A stretch of DNA of 9,523 bases, from assembly GCA_014061035.1 (NCBI GenBank), contig JACGMN010000084.1, forward strand, positions 1 to 9,523, in the 5' to 3' direction. The translations under genes and the position numbers were made by a program. Numbering within the stretch: the first letter of the stretch is position 1; every line of letters begins with the position of its first letter. The stretch is from Candidatus Methanophagales archaeon. Its GTDB lineage: Archaea > Halobacteriota > Syntropharchaeia > Alkanophagales > Methanospirareceae. The notes beneath the pieces are model-generated. The model saw only the letters and a list, made by a program, of their open reading frames with translations. It was not told where the DNA came from and did no database searches. Of the stretch, positions 1 through 5,830 are shown piece by piece.

Positions 1-31
1 TGATGCTTTTGCGTTCTCAGCGTGCGCTGCG

Positions 32-72
32 TTAAAATAAACACGAATTCTAAAACCCGGAAAATTTTTAAA
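32..72 (+). promoter_or_regulatory. possible archaeal promoter of the ABC cassette
   Basis: The 91 bases before the first gene hold no coding region that I recognise. Two AT-rich TATA-like stretches are visible: TTAAAATAAA at 32-41 and AAAATTTTTAAAG at 61-73. If the first is used, transcription would start near 60 and give a leader of about 30 nt. If the second is used, the start would fall almost on the ATG at 92 and give a leaderless mRNA. I cannot choose between them. The assignment rests only on composition and spacing. Confidence 0.3.
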
Positions 73-73
73 G

Positions 74-89
74 AGATAGGTAGCTATCT
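74..89 (+). promoter_or_regulatory. short inverted repeat just upstream of first start codon
   Basis: AGATAG (74-79) and CTATCT (84-89) are perfect reverse complements separated by four bases (GTAG), and the repeat ends two bases before the ATG at 92. It overlaps the only purine-rich Shine-Dalgarno candidate (GAGATAGG, 73-80). It could be a regulator binding site or an RNA hairpin that hides the ribosome site. A 6-bp A/T-rich stem could also occur by chance. Confidence 0.25.
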
Positions 90-91
90 AT

Positions 92-1453
92 ATGAATACA
101 ATGATAAAAATAATGTTAGGAATGCATAAAATTAGAATACTTGCGACGGCGGCAGCGCTTCTTACTGTTTGCTCTTTACTGCTACTCGCTGCGATGACTA
201 CTGCCATATATCCCGCTGCTGCCGCTGCTGCCGCTGCTACTACTGCCCGCGGTCCAGGCGTCATGATTACCGGGTACACGGTTGAGCCCGCGGTCTTCAT
301 GCCTGGCGATACCGGTACTATCACGCTAACCATAAAAAATATGGATCCGCAGGCGTTAGTGACCGAGACAGTAATTGAAACTCCGTCAGGTTTCAGACAG
401 ACGACAGATAAGACAGTCCGGAGCATCAGTGCAGAGATAGAAACTATACGGCTGAGTGGCATACGCGGGGTGGTAGAATGGCTGGAAAAAGGTACTCGGC
501 TCGACAGACACATAAATATTGGTGCTTTAGGACCCGGTGAAAGCATACAGGTCTCGTTACCGGTAAAAGTTGCTGCTCATGCCCGTGACGGTACGTATTT
601 CCCTGAAATCGTTATAGATGTGGATAACGGCGTTGACGTGCGTTTTCCTATCCGTGTGGACGTGGAAAGCAGTGAAGTGATATTACACGAGGAGGATATA
701 CCGGCAGAGATTCCACGATTCGGATCGAGAGAGATAGCGATCGTCATTGCGAATAACAGACCCAATTCGGTCAGCGGTGTGAATGTCTTCGTAGAATCAA
801 AAACGGGTGAGCTGGAATTTGAGCCTGTTGCACGATTCATCGGTAAATTAGAACCGTTTGAGAAGAAAATAGTGAATTTTACGGTTATACCTATATCTGA
901 AGGAACTCATGAGATTTCTTTCAAAGTCGAGTACAGAAATGCTCTTAATCTACATCATAGCTGGCTCGTATCGTCCGTAGTAGTAAAGGAGGGATCAAGA
1001 TCAAGATCGAGTGTAAGACTTATTCTTGTGGATGCACCCGACTATGTTCTTAGCGGTGACGTTGCCCGTATAGACTTTGATGTTGCTAACGGGCTGGTGA
1101 GGGATATAAGAGCGGTAACAATAGTTCCCGAGAAAGAAGGAGTTAAAATACTGCCTTCCGAATATTTTATCGGCGACATGGAAGCCGGGGACCTCTTTTC
1201 TGCTTCTTTTAATCTTCATACCCATGATTTAATCGTTGGCGAGATCGCAATACCGTTCAGATTGATCTTCAAAGATGCTGAGACTGAGAGACGATTCGAG
1301 CTGCCAGATCACATAGTGCACGTAGAGATACGAGAACCGGCTGAGAATGCGTTACCAGTTCTGGTGCCAGTAATTATTGTATTACTATTCATAGTTACCC
1401 TTATCGCTGCTGCGGTTCTCAGAGGAAAGATGAAGCGAAAGCCCGGAAGATAA
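92..1453 (+). CDS. secreted, membrane-anchored COG1361/CARDB-like multidomain protein
   Basis: A 453-residue protein with an N-terminal hydrophobic signal (about residues 11-40, ending in a run of eight alanines), a long extracytoplasmic part, and a C-terminal membrane helix (about 425-445, VLVPVIIVLLFIVTLIAA) followed by basic KMKRKPGR. The ectodomain appears to contain three beta-sandwich modules of the CARDB/NEW3/COG1361 type. The first starts near residue 57 (ITGYTVEPAVFMPGDTGTIT, the usual 'pressed upward' opening), the second near 195 and the third near 310 (LVDAPDYVLSGDVARIDFDV). In archaea such proteins are often encoded directly before a MacB/LolD-type ABC ATPase and permease, as here. 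It is therefore a candidate extracellular partner of that transporter, in the position MacA holds in bacteria, although I see no HlyD/MacA fold motif. Start codon: M1 at 92 follows a purine-rich stretch, but M11 at 122 (preceded by TTAGGA) would give a more typical signal peptide. The cargo is unknown. Confidence 0.75.
   Translation: MNTMIKIMLGMHKIRILATAAALLTVCSLLLLAAMTTAIYPAAAAAAAATTARGPGVMITGYTVEPAVFMPGDTGTITLTIKNMDPQALVTETVIETPSGFRQTTDKTVRSISAEIETIRLSGIRGVVEWLEKGTRLDRHINIGALGPGESIQVSLPVKVAAHARDGTYFPEIVIDVDNGVDVRFPIRVDVESSEVILHEEDIPAEIPRFGSREIAIVIANNRPNSVSGVNVFVESKTGELEFEPVARFIGKLEPFEKKIVNFTVIPISEGTHEISFKVEYRNALNLHHSWLVSSVVVKEGSRSRSSVRLILVDAPDYVLSGDVARIDFDVANGLVRDIRAVTIVPEKEGVKILPSEYFIGDMEAGDLFSASFNLHTHDLIVGEIAIPFRLIFKDAETERRFELPDHIVHVEIREPAENALPVLVPVIIVLLFIVTLIAAAVLRGKMKRKPGR
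215..238 (+). repeat. GCY trinucleotide / 9-bp tandem repeat encoding poly-alanine
   Basis: The unit GCTGCTGCC is repeated about 2.7 times in frame and encodes eight consecutive alanines directly after the hydrophobic core of the signal sequence. Repeats of this kind change length by polymerase slippage, and steps of three bases would alter only the alanine count near the expected signal-peptidase site. It may simply be compositional bias in a signal peptide. Confidence 0.6.
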
Positions 1454-1475
1454 GAAATATACATAAGAAATATAC
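1450..1475 (+). repeat. 13-bp perfect tandem duplication spanning the stop codon, with doubled TATA-like motif
   Basis: ATAAGAAATATAC occurs at 1450-1462 and again at 1463-1475 without mismatch. The first copy contains the stop codon (TAA 1451-1453) of the upstream gene. Each copy carries AAATATA, which resembles an archaeal TATA box. The second lies about 25-28 bases before the ATG of the ATPase gene at 1498, the spacing expected for a leaderless start there. It may therefore be a duplicated internal promoter, or simply a slippage product in the 44-base gap. Confidence 0.55.
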
Positions 1476-1497
1476 CAATCTAATACAACAGGAATAG

Positions 1498-2163
1498 ATG
1501 ATCTACACCGAATATCTGACGAAAGTTTACTTAATGGGGGAGGCGAAGGTTTATGCACTGCGCGATGTGAATTTGAAGATACAAGAGGGCGAGTTCATCG
1601 CGATAATCGGTTCATCTGGATCCGGTAAGTCAACACTGCTAAATATGATCGGCTGCCTGGATACGCCAACAAGCGGTGCTGTCTTCATAGATGGTATAGA
1701 CACTGCTTCACTGAATGAAGATGAGCTTGCGGAGATAAGAAGGGAGAAGATTGGGTTCATATTCCAGCAGTTTAACCTGATCCACACGTTGAATGCGTTA
1801 GAAAATGTTGCACTACCGATGTTCTTTGCGGGCGTGGGCCGGGAAATGAGGCTGAATAGAGCTGAAGAACTGCTCGTAAATCTCGGGCTTGTAGACCGCA
1901 TGCACCATAAACCGTCGGAACTCAGCGGTGGGCAGCAGCAACGTGTAGCTATAGCACGTGCACTCTCCAATGACCCAGAGGTAGTGATCGCGGACGAGCC
2001 AACGGGAAATGTCGATACTGAGACAGGGAACACAATAATGGATATCCTGAAGAATTTGAATGATGATGGAAGAACGATCGTTGTGGTAACGCACGATTCA
2101 GAGATTGCAGCATATGCTAGTCGCAGAATGCGGATGCGTGATGGAATGGTGCTTAATCTATAA
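1498..2163 (+). CDS. ABC transporter ATPase, LolD/MacB-type
   Basis: A 221-residue nucleotide-binding protein of the MacB/LolD/FtsE group, full length for the family. It energises the permease encoded next to it by binding and hydrolysing ATP on the cytoplasmic side. All the core motifs are present: Walker A GSSGSGKST (38-46), Q-loop Q90 in GFIFQQFNLI, signature LSGGQQQR (142-149), Walker B VVIADEPTG (162-170, catalytic E167), D-loop NVDT (171-174) and H-loop H199 in VVVTHD. The FIFQQFNL motif, SGGQQQRVAIARAL and ADEPTGN are characteristic of this subfamily. The start at 1498 is supported by AGGA eight bases upstream and by the family's usual opening (MIYTEYLTKVY). It lies 44 bases after the secreted protein gene and 21 bases before the permease gene, so the three are probably one functional unit. 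An extra internal promoter may be present (see 1450-1475). Confidence 0.95.
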   Translation: MIYTEYLTKVYLMGEAKVYALRDVNLKIQEGEFIAIIGSSGSGKSTLLNMIGCLDTPTSGAVFIDGIDTASLNEDELAEIRREKIGFIFQQFNLIHTLNALENVALPMFFAGVGREMRLNRAEELLVNLGLVDRMHHKPSELSGGQQQRVAIARALSNDPEVVIADEPTGNVDTETGNTIMDILKNLNDDGRTIVVVTHDSEIAAYASRRMRMRDGMVLNL

Positions 2164-2184
2164 GATAAGAGTAAGAGAAAAGCA

Positions 2185-3375
2185 ATGATAGAGAAAATTC
2201 TGATGGCGTATCGTAGCATAAAAGAGAGAAGGATGCGTTCACTACTCACAGTGCTGGGTATCGCGGTCGGTATAGCGGCTATTGTCTCTCTGATGGGCGT
2301 AGGCTATGGGATGGAAGAGGCGATAGTCGGTGAATTGGCTGGAATGGCAGATTTGATATTCGTGATGCCTGGAAGAATAGAGGCTGGCGTGTTTCTGGAG
2401 ATGGGGACTTTTACCGAGAGAGATGTCAAAGATGTGAGGCGGATAAGCGGTGTCCGGGACGTAATAGCAGTAACGTACAGAGCCGCAGAAGTGGAATTTA
2501 GAGACGAACGAGTTCCAATCTTCATTATGGGCGGGGATACAGAAGAGCTGGGTCGCTTCTATCTGGAGCCTGTTGGACTCAAAGAGGGGCGTTGGCTCAG
2601 AGAGAATGATCATAGAGGAGTGGTAATAGGCTATCGCGTAGCCACCGAATTTTTTGATGACCCGATACGTGTGAACGATAGGCTTGAGATAAATGGTAAG
2701 AGATTTACCGTTGTCGGTATCTTTGAAGACGCTGGCGCACTGTATGAAGGAGATGTTGACCCTACTATCTTTCTCACTATGCGCAGTTCAAGAGAAGTCC
2801 TGCAGACAGATGAGATAAATTTCATCACTCTCCGGATCGACGATATAGATGAAGCCGAAGCGATAGCAGATGAGACCGAGGAAGTAATCAATGAGAATCA
2901 TGGACTCGAAGAGTTCGTCACTACAATGACGGCTGGCGGCATCTTAGAGGAGATAGGAGTAGTTTTTAATATTATACGCGGCGTTCTGGTGGCTATTGCA
3001 TCGATTGCACTCGTTGTCGCATCGATAGGGATAATGAACACGATGTTGATGTCTGTGATGGAGCGCACGCATGAGATCGGCGTAATGAAAGCGATAGGAG
3101 CAAAGAACCGCGATGTGCTCTCTATTTTTCTCATAGAGGCAAGTATGGTGAGTCTGGTAGGCGGTATCATTGGGTGCATATTTGGTATTATCGTAGCAGA
3201 AGTCTTAGGCATCGGTGTAGGCGTGGCAGTAGGGATCGAGTTTGCTGCTATTGTGAAACTCGAAGTTTTACTTGGCGGTATAGTAATTGCACTTGTCGTT
3301 GGCATTATATCAGGATTCTACCCGGCGTGGAAGGCGGCAAAGATGAGCCCTGTCGAAGCGGTACGGTATGAATAA
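2185..3375 (+). CDS. ABC transporter permease, MacB/FtsX family
   Basis: A 396-residue membrane subunit with the standard MacB-type layout. One N-terminal helix (about 19-42) is followed by a large extracytoplasmic MacB_PCD domain (about 43-260), then three C-terminal helices (about 263-287, 316-345, 358-380) forming the FtsX domain. The highly conserved block MNTMLMSVMERTHEIGVMKA (284-303) and the C-terminal AAKMSPVEAVRYE are diagnostic. Such permeases do not carry substrate through a channel. They transmit ATP-driven movement to the outer side of the membrane, where a partner protein or lipid/peptide substrate is acted on. This suits the secreted multidomain protein encoded first in the cassette. 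The start at 2185 is the first ATG after the ATPase stop, and the ribosome site is weak (AAGAGAAAAG). The gene ends only two bases from the ancestral stop of the converging vapC gene. The substrate cannot be read from the sequence. Confidence 0.93.
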   Translation: MIEKILMAYRSIKERRMRSLLTVLGIAVGIAAIVSLMGVGYGMEEAIVGELAGMADLIFVMPGRIEAGVFLEMGTFTERDVKDVRRISGVRDVIAVTYRAAEVEFRDERVPIFIMGGDTEELGRFYLEPVGLKEGRWLRENDHRGVVIGYRVATEFFDDPIRVNDRLEINGKRFTVVGIFEDAGALYEGDVDPTIFLTMRSSREVLQTDEINFITLRIDDIDEAEAIADETEEVINENHGLEEFVTTMTAGGILEEIGVVFNIIRGVLVAIASIALVVASIGIMNTMLMSVMERTHEIGVMKAIGAKNRDVLSIFLIEASMVSLVGGIIGCIFGIIVAEVLGIGVGVAVGIEFAAIVKLEVLLGGIVIALVVGIISGFYPAWKAAKMSPVEAVRYE

Positions 3376-3377
3376 TG

Positions 3378-3769
3378 TCAAACATTGAACAATCTTAATC
3401 CAAACTTCGTAAACCTCTGAAAGTGTGTTCTCTTCAATCTTGAGAGTGAGGCATCGCGATTTATGCAAACTGTGGCAATCATTGTATCAAATCTGTATCA
3501 AATCTCCCGGCAGGTTTGCCAATCTTTTCTAGCTCAACTTCAAGCTTCGCAGACAGGAGTGCATCGCTCCTTGTGTAATCTAAGATGTTGAATTCTATAA
3601 GTTCGTTTACAATCTCCTTCTTCACTTTTAAAAAACCATAAACTATCTCATGCAGATTAATTGAAGTAGTTGCAATCTCATGCTCTTCTATTTTTTCCAG
3701 AATCTCCTCTCCCAGTGCTGACTTCTTATCGAAGACCTCAATCAAGACGTCTGTATCTAAGACAATCAT
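3378..3769 (-). pseudogene. vapC: VapC-type PIN-domain toxin, frameshifted by an 11-bp tandem duplication
   Basis: The reading frame starts at the ATG at 3767-3769 with the typical PIN opening MIVLDTDVLIE (acidic D5/D7). It continues through INLHEIVYG (conserved E41) to KPAGRFDT (D91), then ends after DLIQ at a TGA (3479-3481), giving only 96 residues. Directly at this point AGATTTGATAC (minus strand) is present twice in perfect tandem. Deleting one copy restores ...GRFDTMIATVCINRDA... and a C-terminus ending FGLRLFNV with a stop at 3378-3380. That makes a normal 126-residue PIN RNase with the C-terminal helix and strand present. The present product loses the last 34 residues and is probably inactive. 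Longer upstream starts (3787, 3832) lie inside vapB and would add residues before the PIN core, so they are not preferred. PIN toxins cut RNA and are neutralised by VapB. The break could be genuine or an assembly error. Confidence 0.88.
3484..3505 (-). repeat. 11-bp perfect tandem duplication inside vapC
   Basis: GTATCAAATCT on the plus strand occurs at 3484-3494 and 3495-3505 with no mismatch and no spacer. Because 11 is not a multiple of three, the extra copy causes the frameshift in the PIN toxin gene. The restored frame runs a further 34 codons with recognisable PIN sequence, so the two-copy state is the derived one. Confidence 0.95.
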
Positions 3770-3986
3770 TGAAATCTCTCTTCTCATCCCTTTTCCTGTA
3801 TATTTCCTCGAGAATTGCCTTTTTTTCCTCACCGCTTAGCTCAATGTTTTCTCTAATCTTTTTAAGCACTTCGATTCCTCTCCCCCATCCAACCAATCTT
3901 TCAATCAAATCACTGAGCGACGCCTCCCCCTTCAGCATGCGAAGTCTCTCATATACCTCATCCCTTATCGTTATTGTTTTGGTCAT
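3738..3986 (-). CDS. vapB: VapB-type antitoxin
   Basis: An 82-residue, highly charged protein that opens MTKTITIRDEVYERLRMLKG, the form of an archaeal VapB with a small N-terminal DNA-binding fold (ribbon-helix-helix-like). SLSDLIERLV follows (about 23-32), and then a helical charged C-terminal half that would wrap around the toxin. It overlaps the vapC start by 32 bases, which supports coupled translation. VapB proteins neutralise the PIN RNase and usually repress their own promoter. Here the intact antitoxin is kept while the toxin is broken, a state that cells tolerate because free antitoxin is harmless. No Shine-Dalgarno sequence precedes the ATG at 3984-3986, but a TATA-like box lies about 20-30 bases upstream, which suggests a leaderless message. 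The identification rests on sequence character plus the adjacent PIN gene. Confidence 0.8.
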   Translation of the reverse strand: MTKTITIRDEVYERLRMLKGEASLSDLIERLVGWGRGIEVLKKIRENIELSGEEKKAILEEIYRKRDEKRDFNDCLRYRRLD

Positions 3987-3990
3987 GTTT

Positions 3991-4018
3991 AAGTTTAACT
4001 TTAATATAATATAAAAAT
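3991..4018 (-). promoter_or_regulatory. vapBC promoter with TATA-like box and candidate operator
   Basis: Reading leftward, an AT-only block TTTTTATATTATATTAA (4017-4001) provides a TATA-like box about 20-30 bases before the vapB ATG. AAGTT-T-AACTT (plus strand 3991-4001) is a perfect 5-bp inverted repeat with a one-base centre, placed between the TATA box and the start codon. It is a suitable position for autorepression by VapB. The position and symmetry are seen; the binding is inferred. Confidence 0.4.
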
Positions 4019-4033
4019 AATCTCCGCCAAAAA
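4012..4033 (-). terminator. oligo-T transcription terminator after the cobN operon
   Basis: Directly after the stop codon of the DUF2149 gene, the minus strand reads ATTTTTGG...ATTATTTTTAT, with two T5 tracts within 22 bases and no stable hairpin. Archaeal RNA polymerase commonly terminates at such oligo-T runs. The second tract merges with the vapBC TATA region, so it may serve both purposes. Confidence 0.35.
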
Positions 4034-4034
4034 T

Positions 4035-4373
4035 CTATTCCTCCTCGATTGGAACATAGACGATCTTACCGCATTCTAACCGGTAAGTTGTACCTAACCG
4101 CTCGCCAATCCCTTCCGCCGCTTTCCCTGTAAAATCCTTTATCTCTACGATCTCATCTAACCGTGTAATAATCTTCATATCCTCCTCGCCCGGATTCACA
4201 ACCATCGTAAAATCGGTCTCCGGTCTCAGGATATCGATCAGACCAGGCGTCGCAACTACTAAAGTAACCAGCAGTGCAACGACCATCACTATAGCAGCAT
4301 CAAAGAGATTTGCTACACCTGCTAATATATTGGAATCCTCTTGATCGGTTAAGAACCTACGTCTTCGTCTCAT
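4035..4373 (-). CDS. DUF2149 protein, minimal ExbD/TolR-like subunit
   Basis: A 112-residue protein with a short basic cytoplasmic tail (MRRRRRF), one membrane helix (about 22-44) and a small domain outside the membrane that ends GTTYRLECGKIVYVPIEEE, the typical DUF2149 close. At the start of the helix, NLFDAAIVMVVALL carries an aspartate at residue 25. This is the same place as the proton-carrying Asp of ExbD, TolR and MotB, which also lies in a Leu-x-Asp-hydrophobic context. It is therefore probably the ExbD-like partner of the ExbB-like protein encoded just upstream. The two genes overlap by four bases (ATGA at 4370-4373), which indicates translational coupling. It is the last gene of the operon. 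The HmuV proteins of Bacteroidetes haem operons are, to my recollection, members of the same family. The assignment to ExbD function is inference from Asp25, topology and neighbours. Confidence 0.82.
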   Translation of the reverse strand: MRRRRRFLTDQEDSNILAGVANLFDAAIVMVVALLVTLVVATPGLIDILRPETDFTMVVNPGEEDMKIITRLDEIVEIKDFTGKAAEGIGERLGTTYRLECGKIVYVPIEEE

Positions 4374-5068
4374 AATGTACCTCTACCTCCTGTTCCTGCT
4401 CCTATTCCCGTATCATCTTTCTCGACCGTTTTGTCAAATAAAAGTACCGTTATATATTCTATATCGCTTATATCCTGGAAGTACCATCTGCGCCGTATAG
4501 TCGTAATTGCATAAGCCATCAAGCCGATCAGTAATCCGAGGACTGTTGTGCTGAACGCGATGATCAGGCTCCTGGCGAGCAACTCGAAATTGCCTTCCAT
4601 AAGTCCGACAAGACCGGGACCCAGTGGGATCAATGTACCCATCAACCCTAACATCGGTGCTATTTGTGCGACTATCTTCGTTGGCTCAAGCTTCTTTAAC
4701 GCACGCAGTTCATAATCCTGCAATAATTTTTCGACTTGACTCTCACGGTACCGATACTGCGGTTCTCCGCGGATGCCAACAGCAAGAGATAAATCGTTGG
4801 CATAGCTGGCAACCAGCGGATTGGAGCATGAATTCTTAAGTATTGCAACCGACTCATCGATCTTCTCTGCTTTTAACAGTCGCCTGGCGTCCAATATTCT
4901 TGCCTCTGTCTTCTTAATATCACGATTCCTCAATGAATACTCTGAGATGAACTCGCCTGCTTTTATCAGCACCCATCCGAGCAGGATCAGCAGAGCTATT
5001 ATTACGGGATATAAAAGTGCGGTTGAGAGAAGATGCAATATCGATTGTAGTAGTTCTAAGCCTGCCAT
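4370..5068 (-). CDS. MotA/TolQ/ExbB-type proton channel subunit
   Basis: A 232-residue membrane protein with the three-helix plan of ExbB/TolQ: helix 1 about residues 13-37, a long charged cytoplasmic stretch (about 40-130), then two adjacent helices (about 134-157 and 166-190). The family signatures are clear: IAPMLGLMGTLIPLGPG (136-152, with T145) and ARSLIIAFSTTVLGLLIGLM (165-184, with T174/T175), matching the ExbB segments that line the ion path. A cytoplasmic Gly-rich tail closes the protein. ExbB pentamers around an ExbD dimer turn the proton gradient into motion passed to a tethered partner. The partner candidate here is the membrane-anchored CobN protein of the same operon. The start at 5068 is supported by GGGAG about nine bases upstream. 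Its beginning overlaps the end of the DUF2162 gene by 13 bases, and its stop overlaps the next start by four. Confidence 0.9.
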   Translation of the reverse strand: MAGLELLQSILHLLSTALLYPVIIALLILLGWVLIKAGEFISEYSLRNRDIKKTEARILDARRLLKAEKIDESVAILKNSCSNPLVASYANDLSLAVGIRGEPQYRYRESQVEKLLQDYELRALKKLEPTKIVAQIAPMLGLMGTLIPLGPGLVGLMEGNFELLARSLIIAFSTTVLGLLIGLMAYAITTIRRRWYFQDISDIEYITVLLFDKTVEKDDTGIGAGTGGRGTL

Positions 5069-5817
5069 CTGAAGTATCTCCCTTTAACGTATCCTAATAG
5101 AAGAAACGTACTAAAAAACATTATCGCTATCAGAAGATGATCTGCCGGTATCATCCCCATTATCTCCGCAGAATGTGGAATATCCATATCCAGGCCGATG
5201 GCAAAATAAGTTGGCAGTATCAACACGACTGCGGATAGCCCCAAACCAGTAGCAATCATTAGATTTCCTAAGACTAATGGTGATTGCGATGGCGAGGACG
5301 AGGACGAACCTTCCGCTTTCTTCACTACGTAATAATAAGTAGCGACACCGATAGCAAAAAAAACTATGCCCGCTAATAAGCCTACCAGGATGGCATTTAA
5401 TTCCCATGCTCCAGCTTCTGCTTCTGGTATCAGTCCTGTTGCCAGCATAATAGTAATAACCAGCAGTGGGCATGGAGCGATCAGTGGCAGGAAAGATTTT
5501 TTAGAGACGTCATCACCTTTTTGCCAGCTTTTGACTGTATAAATACCTGCGGCAAGCATAATTATTGCTATTATAGCATAAAAACCCGGAAATGTCTCTA
5601 CAAGATTGAAGATTACCGGTAAATTTATACCGCCCGCAGAGATACAGCCGATTACTGCGACGAGTAAAGAAAAAGAGGAGATAGTAGCTAAAAACTCACG
5701 CTTATTCAGACTCGCAAGACCGCTTCCTGCTCCTATCTTCATGCTGAAAAAAGCTACTGCTACCACTCCTGCCAGCCATAGCATCAGATCATTTCCCCCT
5801 GCAATACTCTCTTCCAT
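5056..5817 (-). CDS. DUF2162 polytopic membrane protein, putative transporter
   Basis: A 253-residue hydrophobic protein with about seven membrane helices (roughly 12-34, 42-62, 78-95, 109-131, 140-165, 181-204, 226-244). Features that fit the DUF2162 'putative transporter' family are an early SMKIGAGSGLAS motif (25-36) and LIAPCPLLV (112-120), whose Cys-Pro pair recalls metal- or thiol-handling membrane proteins of the LysE/DsbD-like type. A serine-rich loop (SSSSS, 171-175) follows helix 5. It may carry the metal ion or tetrapyrrole released by the CobN-like protein across the membrane; this is inference from the operon. It starts 13 bases after the cobN stop and overlaps the ExbB-like gene by 13 bases. 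I recall HmuT of haem-uptake operons being the matching protein. The family has no proven activity that I know of. Confidence 0.75.
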   Translation of the reverse strand: MEESIAGGNDLMLWLAGVVAVAFFSMKIGAGSGLASLNKREFLATISSFSLLVAVIGCISAGGINLPVIFNLVETFPGFYAIIAIIMLAAGIYTVKSWQKGDDVSKKSFLPLIAPCPLLVITIMLATGLIPEAEAGAWELNAILVGLLAGIVFFAIGVATYYYVVKKAEGSSSSSPSQSPLVLGNLMIATGLGLSAVVLILPTYFAIGLDMDIPHSAEIMGMIPADHLLIAIMFFSTFLLLGYVKGRYFRWQA

Positions 5818-5830
5818 TGCCGATCCTATT

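Noticed and set aside
18..29. CAGCG-TG-CGCTG inverted repeat as a terminator of an upstream gene
   Set aside because: The two-base loop is too small for a normal RNA hairpin, no T-tract follows, and the upstream gene is not visible.
88..546. Long minus-strand frame opposite the first gene (152 residues, Ala-rich)
   Set aside because: It mirrors the signal sequence and poly-alanine repeat of the plus-strand gene and shows no family features. The plus-strand frame has a signal peptide, domain repeats and a membrane anchor.
1551..2249. Minus-strand frame of 232 residues opposite the ABC ATPase
   Set aside because: The opposite strand carries every ABC motif in order. This frame is Ser/Ile-rich shadow sequence.
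3738..3769. 32-bp overlap of vapB and vapC as a possible second frameshift
   Set aside because: Both frames look normal: vapC opens with the standard PIN start, and vapB ends at a plausible length. Overlaps of this size are seen in VapBC operons. There is no duplication or lost motif here.
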